A DNA stretch of 41,637 nucleotides from CAYSWH01 sp964434775 (GTDB lineage: Bacteria; Patescibacteriota; JACMRA01), in NCBI GenBank assembly GCA_964434775.1, contig CAYSWH010000012.1, positions 1-41,637 on the forward strand. Reading direction: 5' to 3'. The position numbers and the translations under genes are program-made. Below, piece by piece: positions 33,076 to 40,871 of this stretch. Numbering within the stretch: the stretch's first letter is position 1; every line of letters begins with the position of its first letter. The notes below the pieces were generated by a model. The model did not search any database and had not been told where the DNA came from. It was given only the letters and a program-made list of their open reading frames with translations.

Positions 33076-33350
33076 TTATTCCATCAATTGAATCAATAGA
33101 AGCAATTATTTCAGCACCAGTATTGATAGATTCTATTCTATTGTCTCTTACCCAGTTTGCATTATACTTTTCAATATTACCTTCCTCGTTTCTCAGAAGA
33201 ATTACTGTATCATCTCCTTGACCTTCGAATTCAATTACTTGGAAATCTCTCTGCTGGCCGTTAATATTTAAGGTAACATTGCTTCCTGGTGGCAGTAGGT
33301 TGTAGAGTATAGTTTCTGGTAGTGGGACTGTGTCAACGGATAATGTCATA
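33062..33350 (-). CDS. N-terminal piece of the broken gene, small beta domain
   Basis: 96 aa from ATG 33350 (an upstream frame to 33433 exists but looks non-coding). It reads MTLSVDTVPLPETILYNLLP, then alternating beta strands (NVTLNINGQQRDFQVIEFEG, DDTVILLRNEEGNIEKYNANWV) like a small KOW- or SH3-type barrel. It ends NQWD-TAG. The following frame continues plausibly (IRTELRTGEE) if one base is removed, so this may be the first domain of the J-domain-like protein or a free small protein. It is divergent from the ABC-F gene. Confidence 0.5.
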
Positions 33351-33477
33351 TTTTTTTTACTTATCAATTTCATTATACCCCAATCTCCAAACTTTGTAAA
33401 ATTCAGGTTTTGTCTTTGTTTAGCCAAACTCAAATCTCCTGTTGACCAGCCGGAAATTATTTGAGAGACTTGTTTTT

Positions 33478-35217
33478 ATGGCTATCAAACCGCTTTTGCA
33501 GATAAGAAATATCAAGAAATCATTTGGTCCGAAGGTAATTTTTGACGAGGCTTCGGTAAATATAATGGAAAAGCAGAAGATCGGTGTAGTGGGCCGGAAC
33601 GGAGCGGGAAAAACGACTCTTTTTCGGATGATCCTGGATAAGGAAGAACCGGATAGCGGAGAAATCCTGGAAATGCCCAGACTTCAGCTTGGTTACATCG
33701 AACAGCATGATCCCTTTGAAAAAGGAGAAACGGTCTTGGGTTTTTTGGAAAGATATACCGGCAAGCCGGAATGGGAATGTGCCAAAGTAGCCTCCGGGTT
33801 TTTACTCAAAGGAGAACAGCTCGACCTCCCGGTAACGGATCTATCAGGCGGTTATCAAATGAGGGTCAAGTTGACGGCGACCTTGCTTTTTGAGCCTAAC
33901 CTTCTACTTTTGGATGAACCGACTAATTTTTTGGACCTGTCCACTTTGATTCTACTGGAAAATTTCCTTTCATCCTTTAACGGAGCCTTCATGGTAATTA
34001 CTCACGATAGGGAATTTATCAAACGGACGGCGGAGTCAATTCTTGAGGTAGAAAACGGTGAATTGAACTTTTTCCCCAGGCCTTTGGAAGAATATTTGGA
34101 GTTCAAACAGAGCCGGGAAGAAACTGCTCAAACGGTTAATCAAAATATTGAACGCAAACAAAAACAATTGCAAACCTTTGTGGATCGCTTCGGCTCCAAG
34201 GCTTCCATGGCCAAGTCGGCCCAGTCCAAACTCAAGCAAATCGAGAAACTGGATGAGAGGAAAATTCAAATTGATCAGCCCTTTAGTAATGTCAAAATGA
34301 GGATTCCTCGGGTGGAGCCTAAAGTCGGTAATGCCTTAACCTGCAAAAATCTAAAGATAGGTTACCCGGATAAAGTGGTTGCCGAGGGGATTAGTTTTGA
34401 AGTGGAGAGAGGGCAGAAAGTGGCTATTTTGGGAGATAACGGACAAGGGAAAAGTACTTTTCTAAAAACTATTGCCGGTGAATTAGAGTCCCTCTCCGGT
34501 AAATGTGCTTGGAAAAACAATTTACAGGTGGTCTATTACAATCAGCACGTTCATCAGACTATGCCTCTTGAAAAAACCGTCTTTGATTATCTTGAGTTGG
34601 TTTCTTCGACCGGAAACGAGCAGGATACTTACGAAATGCTGGGAAATTTCTTATTTGAAAGAGAAGATCACACCAAGAGAATAGAGGTTCTGAGCGGCGG
34701 AGAGAAGGCCCGTCTGTGTTTAGCCGGAATGTTCTTAAGTAAAGCAGATGTTTATTTACTGGACGAGCCGACAAACCATTTGGACTTTCAAACCGTGGAG
34801 GCCATGGGGCAGGCCCTTAGGGAATTTAACGGTACGGTTTTTGTAGTTAGTCACGACAGAACTTTTGTAAATCTTCTAGCAACCGATATTCTGGAAGTGA
34901 ATGATCAAAAAGTCAGGCGAATTTCCGGTGATTACGAAGCCTACGTCTGGCGGTTGGAGCAAGAGGCTAAGTCTCTTACCGGAGCAGGGAGTTCAAAAAG
35001 CGGGGTAGGTCAAAACGCCAAGGAGAAGTCGGATAAGCAGAAGCGTAAGAGGTTATACGAACTAAAAAAGAACCTTACCAGCATCCAAAGAAAAATGGAA
35101 AAACTGCAAAACCAACTTGCTGATCAACCGGACAATTGGGAAACTAAGCAAGAGCTGGAGAATCAAGAAACCAAGTGGCTCAAAGTACAAGAAGAAATGG
35201 ATAGTCTGAGCGGGTAG
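33478..35217 (+). CDS. ABC-F family ATPase
   Basis: 579-aa soluble twin-ATPase that binds the ribosomal E site or acts on nucleic acids, without membrane helices. First ABC domain: GRNGAGKTT, LSGGYQMRVKL, LLLLDEPTNFLD. Then a charged linker helix pair (about 225-290, with KSAQSKLKQIEKLDER). Second ABC domain: GDNGQGKST, LSGGEKARLCLAG, VYLLDEPTNHLD. The C-terminus is a basic linker plus coiled coil (LYELKKNLTSIQRKMEKL), as in Uup-type members. ATG 33478 is preferred; an upstream TTG at 33442 adds 12 residues. Members relieve ribosome stalling or protect from antibiotics; which applies here cannot be told. G+C looks higher than in the gene beside it. Confidence 0.95.
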   Translation: MAIKPLLQIRNIKKSFGPKVIFDEASVNIMEKQKIGVVGRNGAGKTTLFRMILDKEEPDSGEILEMPRLQLGYIEQHDPFEKGETVLGFLERYTGKPEWECAKVASGFLLKGEQLDLPVTDLSGGYQMRVKLTATLLFEPNLLLLDEPTNFLDLSTLILLENFLSSFNGAFMVITHDREFIKRTAESILEVENGELNFFPRPLEEYLEFKQSREETAQTVNQNIERKQKQLQTFVDRFGSKASMAKSAQSKLKQIEKLDERKIQIDQPFSNVKMRIPRVEPKVGNALTCKNLKIGYPDKVVAEGISFEVERGQKVAILGDNGQGKSTFLKTIAGELESLSGKCAWKNNLQVVYYNQHVHQTMPLEKTVFDYLELVSSTGNEQDTYEMLGNFLFEREDHTKRIEVLSGGEKARLCLAGMFLSKADVYLLDEPTNHLDFQTVEAMGQALREFNGTVFVVSHDRTFVNLLATDILEVNDQKVRRISGDYEAYVWRLEQEAKSLTGAGSSKSGVGQNAKEKSDKQKRKRLYELKKNLTSIQRKMEKLQNQLADQPDNWETKQELENQETKWLKVQEEMDSLSG

Positions 35218-35395
35218 GGTTAAGGTTAATAATGGAAAAAGATTACTTCTTCATGAACTTCTTGGTGATGAAATTAATCTTGAATTAAAAAGTTATTATT
35301 AGTAAATACATTTTTATTTAGTAAATCAACACAAATCACACTTGTTGTGCTAAGTTTGTTTCGGAATCCCTTCGAAGATAGATCCTGAAATGAAT

Positions 35396-35481
35396 CCCCA
35401 CTTCGTGGGGCCCCTGTTGGTATCTAACCCCAGGGCAAGCCCTGGACCCGAAACAATGTTTCGGACCCCGCCGCAAGCGGC
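35396..35481. repeat. Nest of four hairpins inside the repeat core
   Basis: Four perfect short hairpins in a row: CCCCAC-TTC-GTGGGG (35396-35410), CAGGGC-AA-GCCCTG (35431-35444), CCGAAAC-AAT-GTTTCGG (35448-35464), GCCGC-AA-GCGGC (35470-35481). All lie between the two arms of the TCCTGAAAT/ATTCAGGA stem, so the whole could fold as a multibranched cruciform. The G+C content is far above the surroundings. Confidence 0.85.
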
Positions 35482-35506
35482 GAGGTATTTGATACGAATA
35501 AATTCA

Positions 35507-35594
35507 GGATGACGGATTGGCAAGTGAAGGATGACGGGTTGGCAAGTGAAGGATGACGGGTTGGCAAGTGAAGGATGACAGTGTGCCAAGTGAC
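35507..35594. repeat. 22-bp tandem repeat, four units
   Basis: Units of 22 bp, consensus GGATGACGGGTTGGCAAGTG plus AA: 35507-35528, 35529-35550, 35551-35572 and a diverged 35573-35594. A single unit of this sequence is present in the other copies of the dispersed element, so the array arose by local expansion. Confidence 0.9.
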
Positions 35595-35739
35595 GGAGTT
35601 AAGTTTGGAAATGTCTAGTTTTAATGTGGCTTAGATATACCAACGAAAAGACCCTGAAACAAGTTCAGGGTGACGGTCTTTGCCCTTGAGAAATATGGAA
35701 ATGTCCGGTTTAAATGTTGATTGGCTACATCCAGACTAA

Positions 35740-37053
35740 TTATTTTTGATTGTCTCTTTGGAGTCGGGGTTTGAATCGTTTTGATTTTGAGTTACAGGAC
35801 TTTTTTCGTCTACTTGTTTTTGCTCCTCTAAAGATTTTTGTCCGTTGGTGATTTGAGATTTGTCCGTTGGTGATTTGAGATTTGTCCGTTGGTGATTGTC
35901 CCTTATTTTTTGTGGCAATGTTCTTTTGATAATATAACAAAGCTCCGACAAGCCCGCCTCCCAGTAGCAAGATAAAGATCAATAAGAGGATATTATGAAT
36001 AATGATAGATAAAATTATGGTTACTACGGCAATCAACCCGGCTATTATAAAAGTGAAAACAGGGAAAAAGCTCTTGGCTATGGTTCCCAAAACCGGAATG
36101 AAATTCAAAACCTCTTTGACAGGACTTAGGATCAAAAGAAGGGAAATCCATAACAGGATAAAACCGATTATCCTAAAAGCCCACAAACTAGCTCGATAAT
36201 CACTATTTAGACTATTAATTGCCTGGTCGTAAGTACCCTCCTTGAGGGTGTAAAATAAGTCATTGTCATTGTATCTGTAAGGTAAAACTCGATTATCTTC
36301 CACTTTCCCAAAGACAGTTGCAGTTTTTCCTTGCCTGACTACTTGGTAGCTAATACGTAAATCTCCGATCTCAGGATTAGCCACACTTCCTTTGCCTTGG
36401 AAAATAATATTTTGCTCGATGGATTCCTTGTCTTCAAGGGAATTGTTTTCTTCGGAATTCGCATCAAGAGAGTCTTCTGCTACAATTTCTTGTTCCAAAG
36501 AGTCGGTATTTTCTGCAACCAAGTTGATATTACTTTCATTCAAAGAGAGGTCTTTATAGCCGGTTAAACCTGTATTTTTGGCCTCAAAATAATATTTACC
36601 CACTCGTGAACTATCATTGATAAGAGTCTCACTTTTGGTTTTTTGCACGGGATTTTGATGTTCCGCAGGTTGGTTAAACTCAGAAGAGTCTTCCGGATTT
36701 TCAGTCCATTCTTTTTCATAATAATAGATTTTCTTTTCACCTTCGGTGGTAGTCTCTTCAGTCCAAGAGTACATTTCTACGGTTCGACGAACTGCCAAAT
36801 AATCCCCGGGAATCAGGTATAAACCATCACTCAAAGATTCGTCCAAGCCGGTTTCTCCGGTTATAGCCACCAACTTGTTCTTTTCAACCTCTTGAACTTC
36901 ACTTCCGTTCAAAGGCTCTGCCCTTCGAGCTAAATCCGCCTCATTCAGACGACCCTCATTCCAAAAGAAAATTCCAAGAGAAGTCAAAAACAATACCAGT
37001 CCGATAATTACAACCGCTACCGAACCGCCGATTTTTTGAAATAAAGGATTCAT
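35740..37053 (-). CDS. TMEM43-like membrane protein with frame-scrambled tail
   Basis: 437 aa. One N-terminal membrane helix (about 9-31) is followed by the family's FFWNEGR motif, a long outer domain (about 35-290) and three helices near 291-312, 323-350 and 351-372. This layout matches the TMEM43/LUMA family, known from bacteria to animals; the biochemical role is not settled. Inside the outer domain an acidic insert of about 60 residues looks unordered. The C-terminal tail is encoded over a 22-bp tandem repeat (35837-35897), so successive copies are read in different frames. The alternative frame gives a more natural hydrophilic tail ending SNPDSKETIKNN. The present tail is probably not ancestral. 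Confidence 0.8.
   Translation of the reverse strand: MNPLFQKIGGSVAVVIIGLVLFLTSLGIFFWNEGRLNEADLARRAEPLNGSEVQEVEKNKLVAITGETGLDESLSDGLYLIPGDYLAVRRTVEMYSWTEETTTEGEKKIYYYEKEWTENPEDSSEFNQPAEHQNPVQKTKSETLINDSSRVGKYYFEAKNTGLTGYKDLSLNESNINLVAENTDSLEQEIVAEDSLDANSEENNSLEDKESIEQNIIFQGKGSVANPEIGDLRISYQVVRQGKTATVFGKVEDNRVLPYRYNDNDLFYTLKEGTYDQAINSLNSDYRASLWAFRIIGFILLWISLLLILSPVKEVLNFIPVLGTIAKSFFPVFTFIIAGLIAVVTIILSIIIHNILLLIFILLLGGGLVGALLYYQKNIATKNKGQSPTDKSQITNGQISNHQRTKIFRGAKTSRRKKSCNSKSKRFKPRLQRDNQK
35837..35897. repeat. 22-bp tandem repeat in the TMEM43-like gene tail
   Basis: About 2.8 copies of TTTGTCCGTTGGTGATTTGA plus GA, at 35837-35858, 35859-35880 and 35881-35897. As 22 is not a multiple of three, each gain or loss of a copy switches the reading frame of the last 40 or so codons. 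On the coding strand the copies give SPTDK, QITNGQ and SNHQRT in the three frames. Confidence 0.9.
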
Positions 37054-37271
37054 ATTAAATTTACCGGATTTTTGGTTTAGTTATTAAATTTAATTACTTT
37101 TTAGTCAAATTGGGGGTAGGGAGATAAAAAAAGTTGAGTCATAAATATAAATATTTTTTGAAAGGATTTTGACTGGTTACCGGGTTTAGTTCATAGTTAT
37201 TTAATTTATAGTTTTAGTATTCTAAAGTCAATTTGTGTTTTATGAAAATAATTGACACTTATTTTGTAAAA

Positions 37272-38288
37272 TTAATCACTATAAACCTCCACGCCCGGAT
37301 GAAAGGCGGCGAAGGCAAACCAGAAGGTTCTAACGGGGACTATTTCTTCTTGAGTTTCTTGGTTGACGGCCAAGACTTTACCATTGTTGTATTCCACAGT
37401 TACCTCGGTGTTTCCAATAGTGTCTTCAATAGTGTCCATCTCTTTTAAAACTTCTTCCGTATAAAATTTGTAATTCTCACCCACCGTAAATCCGTAGCCG
37501 GGTTCTTTGAGGGGTAGTCTATCATCCTCGTTTTCAACGCCAAAGAGAAGTCTACCATCTTCTTCATATGTATTATAAGGATATTGGTCGTAGTCTCTGG
37601 TGTAGCCTGTTTCCTTGGAAAGGATTTCACTATCCGGGTAAAGCTCTTTCCAATCGTTCCAGTTTAGACTAATCATTGGCACGGTTTCCAACTTTTCATC
37701 TCTTTCCACAGCCGGACCGACAATGGCCAGGCCGGTTTCCTGTTGCCAATAGTTTTCTTCAGTTCTATCATACATAATCAGATTACTGTTGTAGAGCTTG
37801 CCGGAAACACCGAAGTCAACTTCTTGGCTGTTAACAATCCTTCGAAAAGCAAAGGCACTTCCACAGAGCGGGCAGAAAGTTACGGCGATAGGTTCTCCCT
37901 TGATACTGTCATTAACTATTTCGTGCCAATTGAGGATTTTTTGAGGATAGCCTCTAACGATTCCTTGAATTTCTACCCCAAAAATCAAGTCTTCATCTTC
38001 GAGCCATTCGCCGGCATTTTCAACCGCTTCAAACTTTGGTTCATCAATGGAAGGGATGCAGTCTTTTTCCGGACAACCCTGTTCGATTTTTTCCGGATCA
38101 ATTACTTCTGTATTAATTTTCTTCTCAGTCTCTTCTTTCTTTTCAAGGCTTTGGGTAGTTTGCCGTTCTTCCAGGATTTTTTCCGATTGACTCGGCTCTT
38201 CGTTAAAAAAGAACCAGGTTAGGCCGATTAAACCGACTATCAGCAAACCGGCTAAGACAATAAATAGATTTTTGTACTGATAATTCAT
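37272..38288 (-). CDS. Anchored DUF3179-domain protein
   Basis: 338 aa. One N-terminal membrane helix (about 7-28), a Glu/Lys/Gln-rich linker, then a DUF3179 domain from about residue 70. Signature pieces: PKILNWHEIVND, VTFCPLCGSAFAF with a C-x-x-C pair, DFGVSGKLYNSNLIMYDR, YWQQETGLAIVG and the closing RTFWFAFAAFHP. Two further cysteines lie in GCPEKDCIPS. The family is extracytoplasmic and widespread, with no established activity; the C-x-x-C could bind metal or be redox active. It lies 218 bases upstream of the TMEM43-like gene on the same strand. ATG start. Confidence 0.88.
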   Translation of the reverse strand: MNYQYKNLFIVLAGLLIVGLIGLTWFFFNEEPSQSEKILEERQTTQSLEKKEETEKKINTEVIDPEKIEQGCPEKDCIPSIDEPKFEAVENAGEWLEDEDLIFGVEIQGIVRGYPQKILNWHEIVNDSIKGEPIAVTFCPLCGSAFAFRRIVNSQEVDFGVSGKLYNSNLIMYDRTEENYWQQETGLAIVGPAVERDEKLETVPMISLNWNDWKELYPDSEILSKETGYTRDYDQYPYNTYEEDGRLLFGVENEDDRLPLKEPGYGFTVGENYKFYTEEVLKEMDTIEDTIGNTEVTVEYNNGKVLAVNQETQEEIVPVRTFWFAFAAFHPGVEVYSD

Positions 38289-38400
38289 AATAATTAAGTG
38301 CTTTTTATTAAAGTTGAGTTATATTAAAGAGAATTATGAATTCTGGCAAGAGCTAGCCTAAGTTTGACGATATTTCTTTTTAATTATTTAATCAAAATAA

Positions 38401-39345
38401 ATGACTTCAGAGATAAAATCGTATAAGGTAAAAGAAGCTTTAAACGGGCAGCGGTTTGATTTAACTGCGGTAGAATTGAGTGGTTTGAGCCGAAAAAAAA
38501 TCAGGCAGACGATTGACAGCGGGGGGGCTTTTTTGAACAAAAAGAGGATTTGGATAGCCAAGTACCAAGTGAAAACGGGAGATATCTTGGAATTGAGAGT
38601 TGAAGAAAAGACACATTCCAAGGGCGAACAAAATAACCAAAAGAGTTTGCTTGCCAAGGAGCATGTTATATATGACGAACCTGATTTTTTGGTAGTAAAC
38701 AAGCCGGCGGGGGTTTCGGTAGATTCTTCCAAAATAACAATTTTAACCTATCTTCAAGAAATATTTCCGGATCAAAACTTGAATGATTTTGCACTAGCCA
38801 ATCGATTGGACAAAGATACTTCCGGGCTACTTATTGTTACCAAAAATCCTAAAACGGAGAGTGAATTTCGTTTCCTTTTTTCCAAAAGGCAGGTAAATAA
38901 AACTTATCGAGTACTTTGCTTTGACACTCCTGAATCAGATCAAGGACTAATCACCTATCCGATAATACAACACTCCAAAGGAAAAAATCAATACTTTGCC
39001 GTTACCGAGGGAAAAGAAGTACACAAAGGTAAATCCGCAGAGACCTCCTTTCAATTGCTGGATAGTTTTGTAAACAAAAGAATATCTTATCTGGAATGTA
39101 AGCCCAAGACAGGTCGTAGTCACCAAATCAGGGTACATCTGAGAACAATTGGTAATCCGGTGCTGGGTGATAAACTTTATGCTTCTCATCTTGGTCACCA
39201 CCCTCATTTTCAGCTGGCCTCCAGGCAGATGCTTCACTCCTACAAACTTAACTTTGTGTTTAGAGAAAAAGAATATAACCTCAAGGCTCCTTTGCCAGAC
39301 GACATGAGTAAATTACTTAGCCGGCTAAAAAGCGGTTTGGTTTAG
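38401..39345 (+). CDS. RluA-family 23S rRNA/tRNA pseudouridine synthase
   Basis: 314 aa; turns specific uridines in RNA into pseudouridine. Residues about 15-65 form an S4 RNA-binding domain (GLSRKKIRQTIDSGG). The catalytic domain has VVNKPAGVSVDSS, the active-site Asp in NRLDKDTSGLLIVTKN (His-Arg-Leu-Asp is usual; Asn replaces the His), a KTYRVLC strand and the C-terminal CKPKTGRSHQIRVHL and GNPVLGDKLY. The S4 plus catalytic layout is that of RluC/RluD-type enzymes; the exact target is not predictable. ATG at 38401, preceded by A/T-rich sequence. Confidence 0.95.
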   Translation: MTSEIKSYKVKEALNGQRFDLTAVELSGLSRKKIRQTIDSGGAFLNKKRIWIAKYQVKTGDILELRVEEKTHSKGEQNNQKSLLAKEHVIYDEPDFLVVNKPAGVSVDSSKITILTYLQEIFPDQNLNDFALANRLDKDTSGLLIVTKNPKTESEFRFLFSKRQVNKTYRVLCFDTPESDQGLITYPIIQHSKGKNQYFAVTEGKEVHKGKSAETSFQLLDSFVNKRISYLECKPKTGRSHQIRVHLRTIGNPVLGDKLYASHLGHHPHFQLASRQMLHSYKLNFVFREKEYNLKAPLPDDMSKLLSRLKSGLV

Positions 39346-39396
39346 ACAGATTAGGGTGGTCGATTTGTTTTATAAATCTATTCTTTGTGTTGAGCA

Positions 39397-39421
39397 GATC
39401 CTGAAATAAATTCAGGGTGAC
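39397..39421. repeat. Dispersed repeat, core hairpin only (copy 4)
   Basis: GATCCTGAAATAAATTCAGGGTGAC, the core hairpin of the MITE-like family without its terminal repeats. It lies 52 bases after the pseudouridine synthase gene and may now act as a transcription end signal. Confidence 0.75.
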
Positions 39422-39478
39422 TTGTGCCCTAATTCAAAAAATCTTGAATATTCTTACCAAACACATTCAATTTTACAC

Positions 39479-39507
39479 CAAAAAAATACCTCCGCTAGCG
39501 GGAGGTT
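39479..39507 (-). terminator. Intrinsic terminator of the YbjQ-like gene
   Basis: On the minus strand: ACCTCCCGCTAGCGGAGGT followed by ATTTTTTT. The stem ACCTCC (39488-39493) pairs with GGAGGT (39501-39506). It lies 55 bases beyond the stop codon of the minus-strand UPF0145 gene. Confidence 0.85.
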
Positions 39508-39561
39508 GAGTTGAAAGGAATGTTAATGCCGTTTAACTCCGAGAAATGCAATTTTTTTTAA

Positions 39562-39882
39562 TTATTCTACAAACACAGCCGTACCGTTAATGCTAACCAT
39601 CAGCATGTCATGCCCGGTCAATACTTCATAGTCAAAAGCAATCCCAACTACGGCGTTGGCTCCTATCTTACCGGCAACTTCCTTGAGTTCCTCCAAGGCT
39701 TCTTTTTGAGCTTTTTTGAGTTCATGTTCGTAAGCATTGGTAGCTTCACCGTTACCTAAGTTCTTAATTCCGGAAAAAACGTCTTTGAAAGTTTTGACAC
39801 TAGCCACCGCTTCACCGGTAACAATCCCCAAGTACTTAGTAACCTTTTTATTTTCAATCGTGGAAGTAGTAGTCGTAAGCAT
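39562..39882 (-). CDS. YbjQ/UPF0145-family protein
   Basis: 106 aa, matching the family's full length. Landmarks: MLTTTTSTIENKKVTKYLGIVTGEAV at the start (strand then VTGE), the KKAQKEALEELKEVAGKIGANAVVGI helix-strand, and DYEVLTGHDMLMVSINGTAV. The family forms pentameric rings and is annotated as a putative heavy-metal-binding protein, but its role is unproven and no metal-binding cysteine is present here. Single-gene unit with its own terminator. ATG start. Confidence 0.92.
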   Translation of the reverse strand: MLTTTTSTIENKKVTKYLGIVTGEAVASVKTFKDVFSGIKNLGNGEATNAYEHELKKAQKEALEELKEVAGKIGANAVVGIAFDYEVLTGHDMLMVSINGTAVFVE

Positions 39883-39968
39883 ATTTGTATTTATATTGGC
39901 GAGTAATTTTTATTTTGTATGTATGTGTATTCCAAGTTTATTCTACTTTTTTCAAGATGTCCAATCTA

Positions 39969-40814
39969 TCAGTGAGCTTGAGTCCAGAGATCCTGAGGAA
40001 CTTCTTCAATTGCTCTGGCCAAGAAATGATGAGTGGAGGTATTCATGATCGTGTATACTTGGTGATCGGCAATTTGGACTAGATAATCGCTTAGAAAATC
40101 ATTCTGTCCTCTTAAAGTAGGTGGAATGCTAAAAATTGTCAGCCTTTGTAAGCTGGCCATAGCATTGTTGATGCTGAATATACCACCTAAGCCGGATTTT
40201 GAAGTTGTAATTGGATTTCCACTCACTGTAACTGAAACAAGGCTACCGGCAGGAATAATTATTTTTCCTCCTAAATTTATATTTGTTAAGGTTAAACCCG
40301 AGTTATCAACACCAAATCCCAGTTTAAAAATTATCTTGGGACTTCCAAGGCTATCAACTATAATATTCATTTTTCCTTCTTTTTTTTTCAAACCATTGTT
40401 GAGATATTTTAGGAACCATAGAGCAGCGTCACTGCAGTTTGAGATTTCGTAATAATCTGGAAATTCAGGTAAATAAGTTATAGTATCATGATTTAATCTA
40501 CTGTCTTGAAAATCAGGTAAGATAGTTTTAATAATTAAATAGGTAATGTTTTTTAAGTCTCTTCTCTTGACTCTTCTAAATAATTTTTCAGCTTCATCTA
40601 CATCAATTTTTTTTGACAATTTTATTATAGGTTCTTTGCCGACACCGGAATAATACTCCGAAATGTAACGTGTTATCTTAACAAAAGTATCATAGTAATA
40701 TATCAACAGATATCCTCTAATTTTATCACTCAAAGGATACCCGACTTCTTCAAAAGCAGCAATTAGCTCTTGTGGCGAGTCAATTGATTCTTTGCTCGGA
40801 GGCAGTTCACTCAT
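39969..40814 (-). CDS. Unknown 281-aa protein
   Basis: Soluble protein. The N-terminal half is helical (SPQELIAAFEEVGYPLSDKI, YYDTFVKITRYISEYYSGVG), followed by a basic stretch (RRVKRRDLKN). The C-terminal half is beta-rich (KMNIIVDSLGSPKIIFKLGF, LGGKIIIPAGSLVSVTVSGN). No family recognised; the second half might be a jelly-roll or adhesin-like fold. ATG 40814 is chosen over a TTG two codons upstream. It lies on the same strand as the anchored protein behind it, with 57 bases between. Confidence 0.6.
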   Translation of the reverse strand: MSELPPSKESIDSPQELIAAFEEVGYPLSDKIRGYLLIYYYDTFVKITRYISEYYSGVGKEPIIKLSKKIDVDEAEKLFRRVKRRDLKNITYLIIKTILPDFQDSRLNHDTITYLPEFPDYYEISNCSDAALWFLKYLNNGLKKKEGKMNIIVDSLGSPKIIFKLGFGVDNSGLTLTNINLGGKIIIPAGSLVSVTVSGNPITTSKSGLGGIFSINNAMASLQRLTIFSIPPTLRGQNDFLSDYLVQIADHQVYTIMNTSTHHFLARAIEEVPQDLWTQAH

Positions 40815-40871
40815 AATCAAGTTTCCTCAAAATTATGTCTGAATTTGTTGATTATGGCAATGATTATACTA

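Larger units (their letters stand above)
35218..35739. repeat. MITE-like element, copy 3, composite and expanded
   Basis: Gene-free stretch. From about 35340 it holds the dispersed repeat: GTTTCGGAATCCCTTCGAAGATAGATCCTGAAATGAAT, then an inserted set of hairpins, the matching ATAAATTCAGGATGACGG, a 22-bp tandem array (35507-35594), and the right end GGAAATGTCTAGTTTTAATGTGGC. A second 3' half follows (35650-35731) with CCTGAAACAAGTTCAGGG and GGAAATGTCCGGTTTAAATG. The left terminal repeat AACCTATACAC is not found, so the left end is lost or diverged. No coding capacity. Confidence 0.8.

Noticed and set aside
35507..35594. CRISPR array
   Set aside because: The 22-bp units are directly tandem with no spacers and no cas genes are near.
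35837..35897. CRISPR-like repeats in the TMEM43-like gene
   Set aside because: Contiguous 22-bp units without spacers, inside a coding region.
38947..39237. Minus-strand frames inside the pseudouridine synthase and other long genes
   Set aside because: Antisense shadows of well-supported genes, with no start context and no protein-like composition.
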